Shown: positions 1 to 7,729 of the stretch, piece by piece
Numbering within the stretch: the stretch's first letter is position 1
How the letters are laid out: each line of letters begins with the position of its first letter
From: Lachnospiraceae bacterium
GTDB taxonomy: Bacteria > Bacillota > Clostridia > Lachnospirales > Lachnospiraceae
Assembly: GCA_910575275.1 (NCBI GenBank)
Contig: CAJTEE010000012.1
Location: 29,182 to 93,181, forward strand
Direction: 5' to 3'
Length of the DNA stretch: 64,000 bases
Notes under the pieces: model-generated
What the model was told of the DNA's origin: nothing
What the model saw: the letters and a program-made list of their open reading frames with translations, nothing else
Databases searched by the model: none
Program-made: the position numbers and the translations under genes

Positions 1-604
1 TGCTATGCTCGCTGTCGTCATACGCAATATAAAAATCCTTTTCGGGCAGTCCGGCTCTTTTCAATGCCTCACATCGTATCAGTGATCCGACATAAGAAAG
101 CAAATCGAGTTCAAAAAAATCTTTCCTGTATTCCTGTTTCCCAATTTGTTTTTCTGTCACCAGCAGACCGTATTTCTTTTCGATTTTGCGCCGATGCCAT
201 GTATCAATTTCCCCGTTCGCAAAAACCGCCGCACACAATGCCGCGATCCGTTTGCAGTCATTTTTTTTCAAAAAATCTGCAAAGATCCGCAGACACGCCT
301 TATCCAGATATGCATCATCATCCGCCACCCAAATCCAATCCGCAGACATTTCCTTTGCAATCCGCATTCCCTCGAAAAATCCCCCGCTTCCTCCTGAATT
401 TTTCCTTAAATGCCGTACCTGCTTGTCTATCACGCTTGTATTCCGGGCCCAATCTGATAAAAACTCTGCCGTTCCGTCTGAGCTGCAATTATCAATCACC
501 AAAATAAATTGTGGCTTATATTCCTGTTCCTCGTAGCTTTGGAGTGCCCTTTTTAATTTTTCCTTCCTGTTGTATGTGACTATAACAACCCCGATTCTGC
601 ACAT
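1..604 (-). CDS. Glycosyltransferase family 2, partial (C-terminus outside window)
   Basis: A GT2 glycosyltransferase that would move a sugar from a nucleotide-sugar donor onto a surface glycan on the cytoplasmic side of the membrane. The reading frame is open from ATG at 604 to the window edge (about 201 codons). It shows the GT-A fold opening VVIVTYNR (residues 6-13), the donor motif DNCSSDGT (38-45) and an ADDDA metal-binding motif near 94-98. A later IAYDDSEHS segment resembles the acceptor-side DD-x-E of rhamnosyl/galactofuranosyl-type enzymes. The start overlaps the upstream glycosyltransferase stop by 25 bp, so the two are co-transcribed. It sits in the left glycan locus, whose invertible promoter is in the ON orientation. 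Donor and acceptor cannot be assigned. Confidence 0.85.
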   Translation of the reverse strand, partial: MCRIGVVIVTYNRKEKLKRALQSYEEQEYKPQFILVIDNCSSDGTAEFLSDWARNTSVIDKQVRHLRKNSGGSGGFFEGMRIAKEMSADWIWVADDDAYLDKACLRIFADFLKKNDCKRIAALCAAVFANGEIDTWHRRKIEKKYGLLVTEKQIGKQEYRKDFFELDLLSYVGSLIRCEALKRAGLPEKDFYIAYDDSEHS

Positions 605-1581
605 ACCGTTTCCTCTCTGCTTTTCATTAACGCATACAGATCGCCGCAAATGGATTTTACAGAAATGCAGTCCAGATTGCTGATTTCATAGAATAACAGA
701 CAAAAAATCCTTCTGTCCCGCAGCAGCTTTTCTCTTCTTTTCTGAAATGCAAGCATCCTTTTTATAGCACGCTGCCTTCCGGGAGATTCCATACGGACTG
801 CATTCAGTCCCTCAATCAGCCCGTCTATGATTTCTAACCTGGCCCTTACAATTTTTCTTTGCGGCTCATTCTTTAACAGACCAACCGTATTATTCCTATG
901 CTGCCGATAAAAAACCAGCTTCCTGTTCAAGTAAAACATTCCACCTTTCGCGGCAGCAAATTGATTGATCATCCAGTCATGCGCCGCCCCGGGCCCCCAA
1001 TCCATCGCGTTGATACCAGGCCAGAGCTCTTTTCTGAACGCCATCGCCATTCCGGGGTATTTGGGATGTCTTATAAATTTTTTCCATGATATTTTATTCA
1101 GAGCCGCTCGTTTCGGAGCTGTCACAAAATAACCTGCCGATCGTCCGCCGGATTTTTCTTCGATCGTGCCGCTTAAAAATCGGGCGCATAGTGGGCTCAA
1201 GTCATGCGTTTCCCCCATCAGATAAAAATCCGTTGACAGGGAAAGCACATTTCTATTTTTGTTAAAAACATCCATGCATAGCTTTATTTTATTTTTTATC
1301 CATATGTCATCCTGATCGCACAGAAAAATAATATCTCCTGATGCTTTATTGATTGCCTGCCGGAAATTTTGGCTGTACCCTAAATGTTTTTTGTTGACAG
1401 AGAAATCCATTGGGATATCGGACATTTTTTTCATCGAATAAACGATGTCGGCGGTGTTGTCTGTGGAACCGTCATCGCATATGATAATCTCATCCGGCTT
1501 TAATGATTGCTCAGCGATAGACTGCAATTGCTCCTGCAAATACTGGCCGCCGTTAAACGTTGCCATGACTACTGAAATCAT
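580..1581 (-). CDS. Glycosyltransferase family 2
   Basis: A 333-residue GT2 enzyme. The N-terminus SVVMATFNGG (3-12), DDGSTDNT (36-43) and DQDDIW (89-94) are the nucleotide-sugar and metal sites. The DQDD-I-W form is typical of rhamnosyltransferase-like GT2 proteins of cell-wall polysaccharide loci. ATG at 1581 lies 9 nt after the stop of the recombinase-like gene, with a GGGG ribosome-binding stretch between. It is the second gene behind the left invertible promoter and is followed by another GT2 gene with overlapping ends. The sugar transferred is unknown. Confidence 0.88.
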   Translation of the reverse strand: MISVVMATFNGGQYLQEQLQSIAEQSLKPDEIIICDDGSTDNTADIVYSMKKMSDIPMDFSVNKKHLGYSQNFRQAINKASGDIIFLCDQDDIWIKNKIKLCMDVFNKNRNVLSLSTDFYLMGETHDLSPLCARFLSGTIEEKSGGRSAGYFVTAPKRAALNKISWKKFIRHPKYPGMAMAFRKELWPGINAMDWGPGAAHDWMINQFAAAKGGMFYLNRKLVFYRQHRNNTVGLLKNEPQRKIVRARLEIIDGLIEGLNAVRMESPGRQRAIKRMLAFQKRREKLLRDRRIFCLLFYEISNLDCISVKSICGDLYALMKSREETVCAESGLL

Positions 1582-1590
1582 ATATTCCCC

Positions 1591-2139
1591 TTATGCCCCG
1601 TCTTCCTGCTCCCACCCGGCCTCAAGCTGCTCCTGCTCAAGCTGCCTCTCCATTGCCTGGTCGATCAACAGGGCCACATTGTTTTCGATCCCTGTCCGCG
1701 TATTCTGATAGAGTCGCTTTAAGCACCGCGGGTTTCCCTTCTCCTCTGCGATCTCGGCCTCCACACACAGCCTGCGGATCGCGGTCGTGATATGCGTCCG
1801 ATTCATCGGCCCCCCGGCCCGTGTCCGAAAAATCGGCCCGGTACTGCAGCCATTCCGGCGCGCAAAGCTCAGTAGTTCCTTCCTTAAGCACTCCGGCAGA
1901 CGCACGATCTCCTTTACATGGTTATGCGAACAGACAATCCTCCCCTCCTTAACGGCTTCCACCGTAACCTTGGGGAGCTCCTGCACCGTGATTCCCGTAG
2001 CCGCAAACAGCTTCACAAGAAGATACAGCCGCTCCTTGCCGAGAGTCTTCGCCGTGCGCAGAAGCTGTAAATATTCGTTCCGGTTAAGCTCCGGCCGGGC
2101 GGACGAAATTTTTCGGATATCCTGGTTTGTATGCGGCAC
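1591..2139 (-). CDS. Tyrosine-recombinase-like protein without catalytic residues, copy 1
   Basis: A 182-residue protein that aligns by eye to the catalytic domain of tyrosine recombinases. The helix LLVKLFAATGITVQEL (about 41-56) matches the Arg-I box, but the GLRxxEL arginine is replaced (ITVQEL). The HxLRH box appears as NPRCLKRLYQ, with H to R and R to K changes, and no nucleophile tyrosine follows. The N-terminal core-binding domain is also missing. It may be a DNA-binding regulator or accessory factor rather than an active enzyme (inference). The start is GTG at 2139, with GGGGGAG seven bases upstream. It is the first gene behind the left invertible promoter. A near-identical copy lies at 22766-23314. 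Confidence 0.75.
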   Translation of the reverse strand: MPHTNQDIRKISSARPELNRNEYLQLLRTAKTLGKERLYLLVKLFAATGITVQELPKVTVEAVKEGRIVCSHNHVKEIVRLPECLRKELLSFARRNGCSTGPIFRTRAGGPMNRTHITTAIRRLCVEAEIAEEKGNPRCLKRLYQNTRTGIENNVALLIDQAMERQLEQEQLEAGWEQEDGA

Positions 2140-2177
2140 GCCGCTCCCCCTTTCGTTTACAAGGAAATTTCATGCCC

Positions 2178-2324
2178 GGAGTTTACAAACCTATACGTTT
2201 CCAAACTCCAAATTCATTTCTGAATCTTTCCCTAATCTAACACAAATACGTTGATTTTGCAACACCTTTTGACAAGAAAATAAAGGAAACAGCCGTTTTG
2301 GAAACGTATACCTTTCCAAACTCC
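2178..2324. promoter_or_regulatory. Invertible promoter element (inverton), ON orientation
   Basis: Perfect 14-bp inverted repeats TATACGTTTCCAAA (2192-2205) and its complement (2297-2310) bracket a 91-bp segment (2206-2296). That segment is present in exact reverse complement in the second copy at 23381-23471. With flanks included, the arms extend to 28 bp (2178-2205 and 2297-2324, about 24 of 28 matching). Each site reads as 12-bp half-sites around an 8-bp spacer; on the right, TTTCCAAACTCC is the outer arm and CGTATACC the spacer. That layout is typical of tyrosine-recombinase core sites. The enclosed promoter points left into the recombinase-like gene and the glycosyltransferases. Confidence 0.93.
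2234..2262 (-). promoter_or_regulatory. Sigma-70-type promoter inside the left inverton (driving locus)
   Basis: On the minus strand, -35 TTGCAA (2257-2262), a 17-bp spacer and -10 TAGATT (2234-2239) preceded by TGT give an extended -10. Transcription would start near 2227 and cross the left inverted repeat, leaving a leader of about 88 nt before the GTG of the recombinase-like gene. In this copy it is correctly oriented to drive the left glycan locus. Confidence 0.82.
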
Positions 2325-2364
2325 TTCTTGTTTCAGATGAAAAAGATTCCTCCTGCAAAACAAA

Positions 2365-2411
2365 ACAGCCACTCCGCTCATTTCATATGAAATAGCAGAA
2401 TGGTTGTTTTT
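2365..2411 (+). terminator. Terminator behind the left inverton
   Basis: An imperfect hairpin of about 20 pairs has arms ACAGCCA (2365-2371) and TGGTTGT (2401-2407) and is followed by TTTT. If the left promoter flipped to OFF, its outward (+) transcript would run into this hairpin before reaching the Rpn-family gene. Confidence 0.6.
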
Positions 2412-2606
2412 CATATCTCACTATAGTGCGCAAAAGCTTCCAAAATCGCTTTATGATATATGCTGAAAAATGAGATACGGCAGATGTGGAAAATCAATAA
2501 CGGAAACAAGTCGGGATTCAGAAATGCACTGACTCCCGGCTTGTAAAATCGGGAGGTTTATGTTAGTATGAAGATACGAAAACGGAAGGGAAAGCAGGTG
2601 TGAAGA

Positions 2607-3392
2607 TTGACAGTGACGGATAAACAACATCAGGAAGATCTGCAGCGTTTACGTTTCTTAAGGCCAATCGATGATGACTTTATGCGTTGTCTTTTCAAAG
2701 ATAACATTCCATTGGCTGAATTTGTGTTACGCATTATCACTGATAAACCGGATTTAATTATTATTGATTGTGAAACACAGAAAGATATGAAAAGACTGGC
2801 TGGAGCACGTTCTATCTGTCTGGACGCATATGGAACGGATTCAACCGGAAAAAAATATGATCTGGAAGTCCAGAGGCAAGACAAGGGAGCAGACCCACAC
2901 AGGGCAAGGTATCATTCAAGCGTAATGGATATAGAGAATCTCCATTCTGGTCAGGAATTTAAAGAATTACCAGATACATATACAATCTTTATCATTGAAA
3001 AAGATTTTTATGGTCAGGGGAAAGCTGTTTATCCGATTGAGAGAATCAACCTTGCAACGGGTAAATCTTTTGAAGATGGGGAACATATCCTTTATGTAAA
3101 TGGTGAATATCGTGGTGATTCCGCTATAGGAAAACTCATGCACGATTTTAATTGCACCAAAGCAGATGATATGAATTTTGAATTGATGGCAAACCGAACA
3201 CGGTATCTAAAAGAGAACCCGAAAGGAGTGAATGAGATGTGTAAAATTATGGAAGATATGAGAAGTGAATCTTTAAAGGAGGTCGCCCTCCGTATGCTGG
3301 AAGCTGGAAAATATGCTCTGGAAGAAATTGCGAATATTTCTGGACTTTCTCTTGATGAAGTGAAAAAGCTAAAAACAGAACGGACAGTATAA
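2607..3392 (+). CDS. Rpn family PD-(D/E)XK nuclease / putative transposase
   Basis: A 261-residue member of the recombination-promoting nuclease (Rpn/YhgA-like) family. The opening FLRPIDDDFM matches the family N-terminus, and the segment from LDAYGTD to YDLEVQR carries the D...ExQ arrangement of the PD-(D/E)XK active site. The C-terminus ends in a short helix-turn-helix-like tail (EEIANISGLSLDEVKKL). The start is TTG at 2607 or GTG at 2613, both after AGCAGGTG. The family includes RecA-independent recombination and toxin-like nucleases. It lies between two glycan loci with scrambled fragments of a second copy at 4282-4358, which marks this as an insertion-prone spot. Confidence 0.85.
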   Translation: MTVTDKQHQEDLQRLRFLRPIDDDFMRCLFKDNIPLAEFVLRIITDKPDLIIIDCETQKDMKRLAGARSICLDAYGTDSTGKKYDLEVQRQDKGADPHRARYHSSVMDIENLHSGQEFKELPDTYTIFIIEKDFYGQGKAVYPIERINLATGKSFEDGEHILYVNGEYRGDSAIGKLMHDFNCTKADDMNFELMANRTRYLKENPKGVNEMCKIMEDMRSESLKEVALRMLEAGKYALEEIANISGLSLDEVKKLKTERTV

Positions 3393-3490
3393 GTCAAAGC
3401 CCCCGGCATAGCCGCAGGATTATTTTTACTGGAACGCAAAATAAGGAAGAAAATGGACTTGTGCTATCCCTTTTCTTCCTTTAAACACTT

Positions 3491-3859
3491 CTATTTTGCT
3501 AATTTATACATAGCATATTGATTTAATGAAACACCTTCTCTTTCAGCTTCTATCACTAATCTTCTATGCAAAAACTTTGGAACTCTGATCACAAATTTAC
3601 CACTTAAATTTTCCTCTTTAATTGGTTCTGGTATCTCCATTTCATTTTTAAACATTATTTCTATATGCCCTTCCATAGCCTCTGTAAGATTAGCATTTAA
3701 TTCTTCCAGTGTATCTCCTGTACTCTGGCAACCATCTAATTCTAAAATCTTACCGTAAAAATAATGGCCGCTTTCGTCATTAATTTCTTGTATTATTCTA
3801 TTGTATGGTAAACTCATATAGTATTTTAATGTATTTAACATGATGATATTCTCTTTCAT
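3491..3859 (-). CDS. hicB: HicB-family antitoxin (partner broken)
   Basis: A 122-residue HicB-like protein. The N-terminal partial RNase-H-like fold carries the ELDGCQSTGDTLEEL motif (about 41-55). A C-terminal ribbon/helix DNA-binding segment follows (SGKFVIRVPKFLHRRL and SLNQYAMYKL). HicB normally neutralises the HicA mRNA interferase and represses the operon. Alternative starts are ATG at 3859 or 3841. The upstream hicA reading frame (3917-4140) is destroyed, so this antitoxin is an orphan. Confidence 0.85.
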   Translation of the reverse strand: MKENIIMLNTLKYYMSLPYNRIIQEINDESGHYFYGKILELDGCQSTGDTLEELNANLTEAMEGHIEIMFKNEMEIPEPIKEENLSGKFVIRVPKFLHRRLVIEAEREGVSLNQYAMYKLAK

Positions 3860-3916
3860 TCTCTGTTATATCTTTAGTACTTTATTAATAAACAATATAT
3901 TAAATATACTTATAAT

Positions 3917-4140
3917 CTATTCGTCTATTCTATTCAAAATATCTATAATGTATACTTTTTTCAAAGGATTATCTACCTTTATTGTTATTATTTCTCCCGT
4001 TTCTTTTTTAAATACTGGGCGTGTGACCCTTTTTGACGGACACGCTCATATCCATAGTATTCTAGCACTTTATTTGCTTCTTCTGGTCTAATTCCATTAG
4101 GTTATCTTTGCATTTTTTCTAGTATTTTCTTAACGTTCAT
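3917..4140 (-). pseudogene. hicA: hicA toxin remnant
   Basis: Read on the minus strand from ATG at 4140, the frame encodes HicA-like sequence (EEANKVLEYYGYERVRQKGSHAQYLKK) including the RQKGSH catalytic-histidine motif. A TAA interrupts codon 13. A one-base deletion in the A-rich stretch after SHAQYL shifts the frame, after which ITIKVDNPLKKVYIIDIL is recovered. Two separate lesions make it a pseudogene. It sits directly upstream of hicB, the normal toxin-antitoxin order. Confidence 0.8.
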
Positions 4141-4281
4141 GCTCACACTTCCAATTTCTTGTTATTTTAGATCATTTCCTTCCTTTCTCTTGCACGATAT
4201 CATATATAGCATCAAATTTCAAGCGTTTTTCTAATTCTACCTCCAAAATAAACACTTGCTTTATTAAAAATAAGGAAGAAA

Positions 4282-4358
4282 ATCATTGAAAAAGATTTTT
4301 ATGGCCCGAAAGGAGTGAATATGCTCTGGAAGAAATTGCGAATATTTCCGGACTTTCT
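4282..4358 (+). pseudogene. Shards of a second Rpn-family gene
   Basis: Three pieces of the 2607-3392 gene are abutted here in order. 4282-4304 equals 2991-3013, 4305-4320 equals 3218-3233, and 4321-4358 matches 3313-3350 with one substitution. The intervening coding sequence is missing and the frame is broken. This is a relic of an Rpn copy that suffered internal deletions. The rest of 4141-4401 shows no convincing gene. Confidence 0.8.
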
Positions 4359-4401
4359 GAAATGATTTTTCACATATATGAATCTTATATAGCAGCCAAT
4401 C

Positions 4402-4938
4402 TCATTTCGCAAACCAATTTTTTAAAAACCCACAATAATAATACTGTATCTCAATAAAATTCTCCGGCAGGCGATTAAACCACTTAAGGTGTCCGACAAT
4501 TTCCTTTCCGTCGCAGTCCTTTAACGCGGCTGCATCCTGCACTCTGCAATGGTATAGCAAAGAGATAAAATGCGCCCGCTCATTATGATTCTGCCGGATA
4601 GTCAGCTCGTCTGTGGCAATGTTTTCCCGCACTAAGAGCGGCCTTGGATCATAGGAGACATCACTCCCCAACTCATTGAGCGCCGTCAGATGAATCCGCC
4701 TGTCCAGTGTTTCCTTAAATCGGAGGCAGCCGCCGGGGATATGCCAGCCCTGGCCGCAATGTTTGTCATCCCGCCAGCTAAGCAGCACTCTCCCGGTTTC
4801 ATCCGTAATAAACATATCAATATTGACAATCGGCGTCATGGAGGAAACCATGAGAAACAGATCCGTCCCAAGACCGTTCTCGGGATCGATCTGCTCTATG
4901 TTCATTTGGGCTCTCAAATTATAAATTTCTTTTTTCAT
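4402..4938 (-). CDS. NUDIX hydrolase, GDP-mannose mannosyl hydrolase-like
   Basis: A 178-residue NUDIX protein. Its box, GGCLRFKETLDRRIHLTALNELG, keeps G-x5-E but replaces the REx2EE core with LTxxNE. That is the hallmark of the GDP-mannose mannosyl hydrolase branch, where E. coli Gmm has RLTMAELG. It probably hydrolyses a nucleotide sugar or trims the donor pool for this locus. ATG at 4938 forms an ATGA overlap with the upstream glycosyltransferase stop and has GGAAG six bases upstream, so I prefer it to the in-frame ATG at 4959. It is the last gene of the right glycan locus. A paralogue sits at 16577-17128. Confidence 0.82.
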   Translation of the reverse strand: MKKEIYNLRAQMNIEQIDPENGLGTDLFLMVSSMTPIVNIDMFITDETGRVLLSWRDDKHCGQGWHIPGGCLRFKETLDRRIHLTALNELGSDVSYDPRPLLVRENIATDELTIRQNHNERAHFISLLYHCRVQDAAALKDCDGKEIVGHLKWFNRLPENFIEIQYYYCGFLKNWFAK

Positions 4939-6059
4939 ATCTTCCAAAATGCCTTCCATCTTGCTTTACACCGGCACGACTCGCGGTAAAGCCGGGAGAA
5001 AATACGCAGAAACAGTAGATTGAACCCTGACGTTTTTTTATAGGGAATGGGAACCCTAAAATCTTTAACGGTGGCACATGTTCCCAAACGGTTTACATTA
5101 CGCAGCTTGACTTCAATATTCCGATTGTGTTGTGTCTGACCGAACCATTTCCCCCAAGCCCGTGAAAAGGGCGACTGCCTGCGGCAATATTCGGCAAGCA
5201 GATAGTCCGCATATACCAGTTTCTGCGAGGTCTCTCGTTTTAATGTCTCGTTTGAGCCCCAGCGGTACGCGCCAAGCGTACGGTCAGACAACAGGACCGT
5301 ATAGCGGCGCATGATCTGATAGCCAAGGACCGCGTCCGCCGTCGGTCCAAAATCATAATTAATACCACCGGCCTCCAGATAGGCACGTTTTAAAATTGTG
5401 GTTCCGCAGGTAGGGATCCCTGTCCGCGTATAATAGGTAATCAAGGTTCCAAACCGTGTCAATTCCAGAAGATAGTGTTTGTCTTTGCGAACCATATGGA
5501 CTCTATCCTCTGGAGAAGAAAACTCATCAAACCTTGCCTGAATATATCCCAACGGCTTTTTTAAGCGGCTCTTTCTCAGGATGATCCTCTCTATGTTTCG
5601 CAGCGCATCTCTGTACAGGAGATCATCATCGTGCAGAAAACTGATCCATATCCCGCGGGCAAGCTCTGCCCCGCGGTTCCAGTTATAGCCGGAGCCGATG
5701 TTTTCCCGGTTATGATAATATAGGATGCGGGAAGCTCCGAGCGCCTCAATCATGCCGAGCGCTGGTGTCACCCCGTTTTCATCAAGAGGTGTATTATCCA
5801 CGACAATGATTTCCCAGGAGAAGCGGACGGGCTCCTGCCAAAGTGCGCTTTCAAGCGCTTCCTGCAATAATTCACACCGATTGAAGGTCGGGATAATCAC
5901 GGAAAGCCAGGGAGCCGGGATCTGTTTTGGATCGCCCCAGAGCAGCTCGCTGGACACGGAGCTTGTTTTGGAAAAATTATTGACGTAGGCATCCAGATGT
6001 CTATACGCATCTGGATTTACAGTGTTCGCATCATAACAGTTTCTCTCGCCTATGGACAT
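4935..6059 (-). CDS. Glycosyltransferase family 2
   Basis: A 374-residue GT2 enzyme with a roughly 50-residue N-terminal extension before the fold begins at PWLSVIIPTFNR. It has the donor motif VVDNTPLD and a metal-binding FLHDDDLL. Organisation and motifs closely match the protein at 10171-11352 (same extension, HDDDLL and a RWG-N motif near the C-terminus), so the two are paralogues probably adding related sugars. The ATG at 6059 overlaps the sulfotransferase stop by 10 bp and the end overlaps the NUDIX gene as ATGA. Confidence 0.88.
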   Translation of the reverse strand: MSIGERNCYDANTVNPDAYRHLDAYVNNFSKTSSVSSELLWGDPKQIPAPWLSVIIPTFNRCELLQEALESALWQEPVRFSWEIIVVDNTPLDENGVTPALGMIEALGASRILYYHNRENIGSGYNWNRGAELARGIWISFLHDDDLLYRDALRNIERIILRKSRLKKPLGYIQARFDEFSSPEDRVHMVRKDKHYLLELTRFGTLITYYTRTGIPTCGTTILKRAYLEAGGINYDFGPTADAVLGYQIMRRYTVLLSDRTLGAYRWGSNETLKRETSQKLVYADYLLAEYCRRQSPFSRAWGKWFGQTQHNRNIEVKLRNVNRLGTCATVKDFRVPIPYKKTSGFNLLFLRIFSRLYRESCRCKARWKAFWKI

Positions 6060-7612
6060 TTAACACACCTGTAAGTACACATGTTCGGATCTTGAAAACG
6101 AAATTCAAAATATGTTTCACCCGTTGTGAAGTTAATCTCCGAAAATTGCGGATAGAGACTGTTTTCACCGTCATTTCCGACATTTCGGAACCCCCAGCCT
6201 ACCATAAACACGTCTTCATCGCGGCTTATCCTCTGCACGGAACCTGTTGCATAAGAGAAATAGCCGTCTATCTGATAACTTCTGAAATTTTCCAAGGATT
6301 TATGGTTCTCGTCAAGCCAGTATTCAACCACTCTCGTTTGTTTGTTCTCATTCCCGTTATCAAATATGGTAACACTGCCGAGGTCCGTATAGTTGGCATA
6401 ATGCTGACGCGACGTTTTCTGGTCGGCTCCCAAGCCAAATTCGTCTCCGAGACCTGAAAGCTTCCAGAGAATGTCTCCGCTATTCACGTCTATTTTCAAA
6501 ACAGAATCAATATTCCTGAACGACGCTATCAAGTTACCGTCTTCGGGGCAAAGAGAAATGGAATTGATATGCATATAATCAGCCGAATAAGTATTGACGC
6601 TGTTCGTAAAGTCATTGTAATCCACCGACAAGGAATAAAGCTCAGGATAATCCGTGCTGTCCCACTCAAAAAACACCTCGCCGTTTTTTATGCCCTGTAT
6701 CACCGCAGCGGTCACGAGGGAGCCATTCGCTTTGTGTTCTATTTCTTCGGGAATGTTATATACGTTTTTATCGACATAAGAAATAAGATAATACTCGTTG
6801 TCGCTTATGTATATACAGTCATGTTGATCGACGGGATAATCGTCGGTCGGGACTCTTTCTGACTTCTTCATAAACAGCCTGTTTATCTCGTGATAGTTTT
6901 CGTCCATCACCACGTAGCAGCCGCTCTGTGAAACCCCCTTCGTACTCCTTCGTGTACTTATCGTGGTAAAATGAAGATATCGCACGCCTTCCGCCGCCAC
7001 GACCTTTTTGAAATCCGCAACGCAGCCGTACTGATTATAGAGGTAATATTTAAGCTCTCCGCCGCGCCCGACCTTCATCGCAACGTGATCATCCCCGTTG
7101 TGCGATAATGTAGTCAGATAATAGTCCCCTTCATAAGGGCTCTCCCCGACAACCGTATACTCTGGTACGAATGACGGCCATGTTGGAATTATAAACGTCT
7201 GCGTCTCTCCGGTTATATTGTCGGTAACTTTTATCAAAATAACGTCATTTTTATCCAACCGCGGCACACGATAAGATATGCTTTCCCCGTTTCCGATACT
7301 AACGCCGTTAAATTCAGCCGAATACGCGTCGTCCCCCGACATTGTGACGGTAATGTCCTTTTCGCAGTTCAGCGTCGGCAGCTCGATGTATTTTACCGCC
7401 GCCTTCATATCCAATCTGACCGGCTGCCCGTCAATCGTCATATCCACATACCCTCTCCCCGGTGTACTTTCAGTATTGGCGTTTACAGAGCTTTCCGAAA
7501 CGTCAGCGGTATGCGTAAATAAAAAAACCTGCACCGCAATCCACATCGTGGAAAACGCCGTTAAAATACCGACGGCTGCCAACAATATAGCAATCGTTTT
7601 TTTCGTTTCCAC
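6050..7612 (-). CDS. Membrane-anchored arylsulfate sulfotransferase (ASST family)
   Basis: A 520-residue protein with an N-terminal transmembrane anchor (residues 7-32) and an extracytoplasmic body. ASST-family landmarks are visible: QHDCIYI (H264), the DYMHINSIS motif (H348), ASFRNIDSVLKID (R366), the WKLSG strand and RQHYANY...IFDNG (H404). H404 corresponds to the catalytic histidine position of the family. These PAPS-independent enzymes move sulfate between phenolic or sugar hydroxyls. Its place inside a polysaccharide locus suggests sulfation of the exported glycan, which is an inference. The 117 bases upstream (7613-7729) contain no gene. Confidence 0.8.
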   Translation of the reverse strand: METKKTIAILLAAVGILTAFSTMWIAVQVFLFTHTADVSESSVNANTESTPGRGYVDMTIDGQPVRLDMKAAVKYIELPTLNCEKDITVTMSGDDAYSAEFNGVSIGNGESISYRVPRLDKNDVILIKVTDNITGETQTFIIPTWPSFVPEYTVVGESPYEGDYYLTTLSHNGDDHVAMKVGRGGELKYYLYNQYGCVADFKKVVAAEGVRYLHFTTISTRRSTKGVSQSGCYVVMDENYHEINRLFMKKSERVPTDDYPVDQHDCIYISDNEYYLISYVDKNVYNIPEEIEHKANGSLVTAAVIQGIKNGEVFFEWDSTDYPELYSLSVDYNDFTNSVNTYSADYMHINSISLCPEDGNLIASFRNIDSVLKIDVNSGDILWKLSGLGDEFGLGADQKTSRQHYANYTDLGSVTIFDNGNENKQTRVVEYWLDENHKSLENFRSYQIDGYFSYATGSVQRISRDEDVFMVGWGFRNVGNDGENSLYPQFSEINFTTGETYFEFRFQDPNMCTYRCVKCP

Positions 7613-7729
7613 TCTTATTTCCCTTTCTTATTAGAAATTCAAACCGTTTTTATGTTGCCAAAGGCCAATCCGTAGTGCTTGATTTTTCATCAGGACTTTA
7701 AAATTTAAGCCACTTTTGTTTACAGTTTC

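Larger units (their letters stand above)
1591..2346. repeat. 756-bp duplicated switch unit, copy 1
   Basis: This unit contains the recombinase-like gene, its leader and the invertible promoter. It matches 22766-23521 at a constant offset of 21,175 bp with no indel. I see four substitutions outside the switch: two at the gene's 3' end, one near 1816 and one near 2106. The 91-bp segment between the inverted repeats is reverse-complemented between the copies. Homology stops after the shared GATGAAAAAGA at the right edge. The two units are direct repeats flanking the right glycan locus. Confidence 0.95.

Noticed and set aside
2232..2414. Minus-strand reading frame across the left inverton
   Set aside because: It spans the invertible segment and the terminator hairpin, lacks a ribosome binding site and would be destroyed by inversion.
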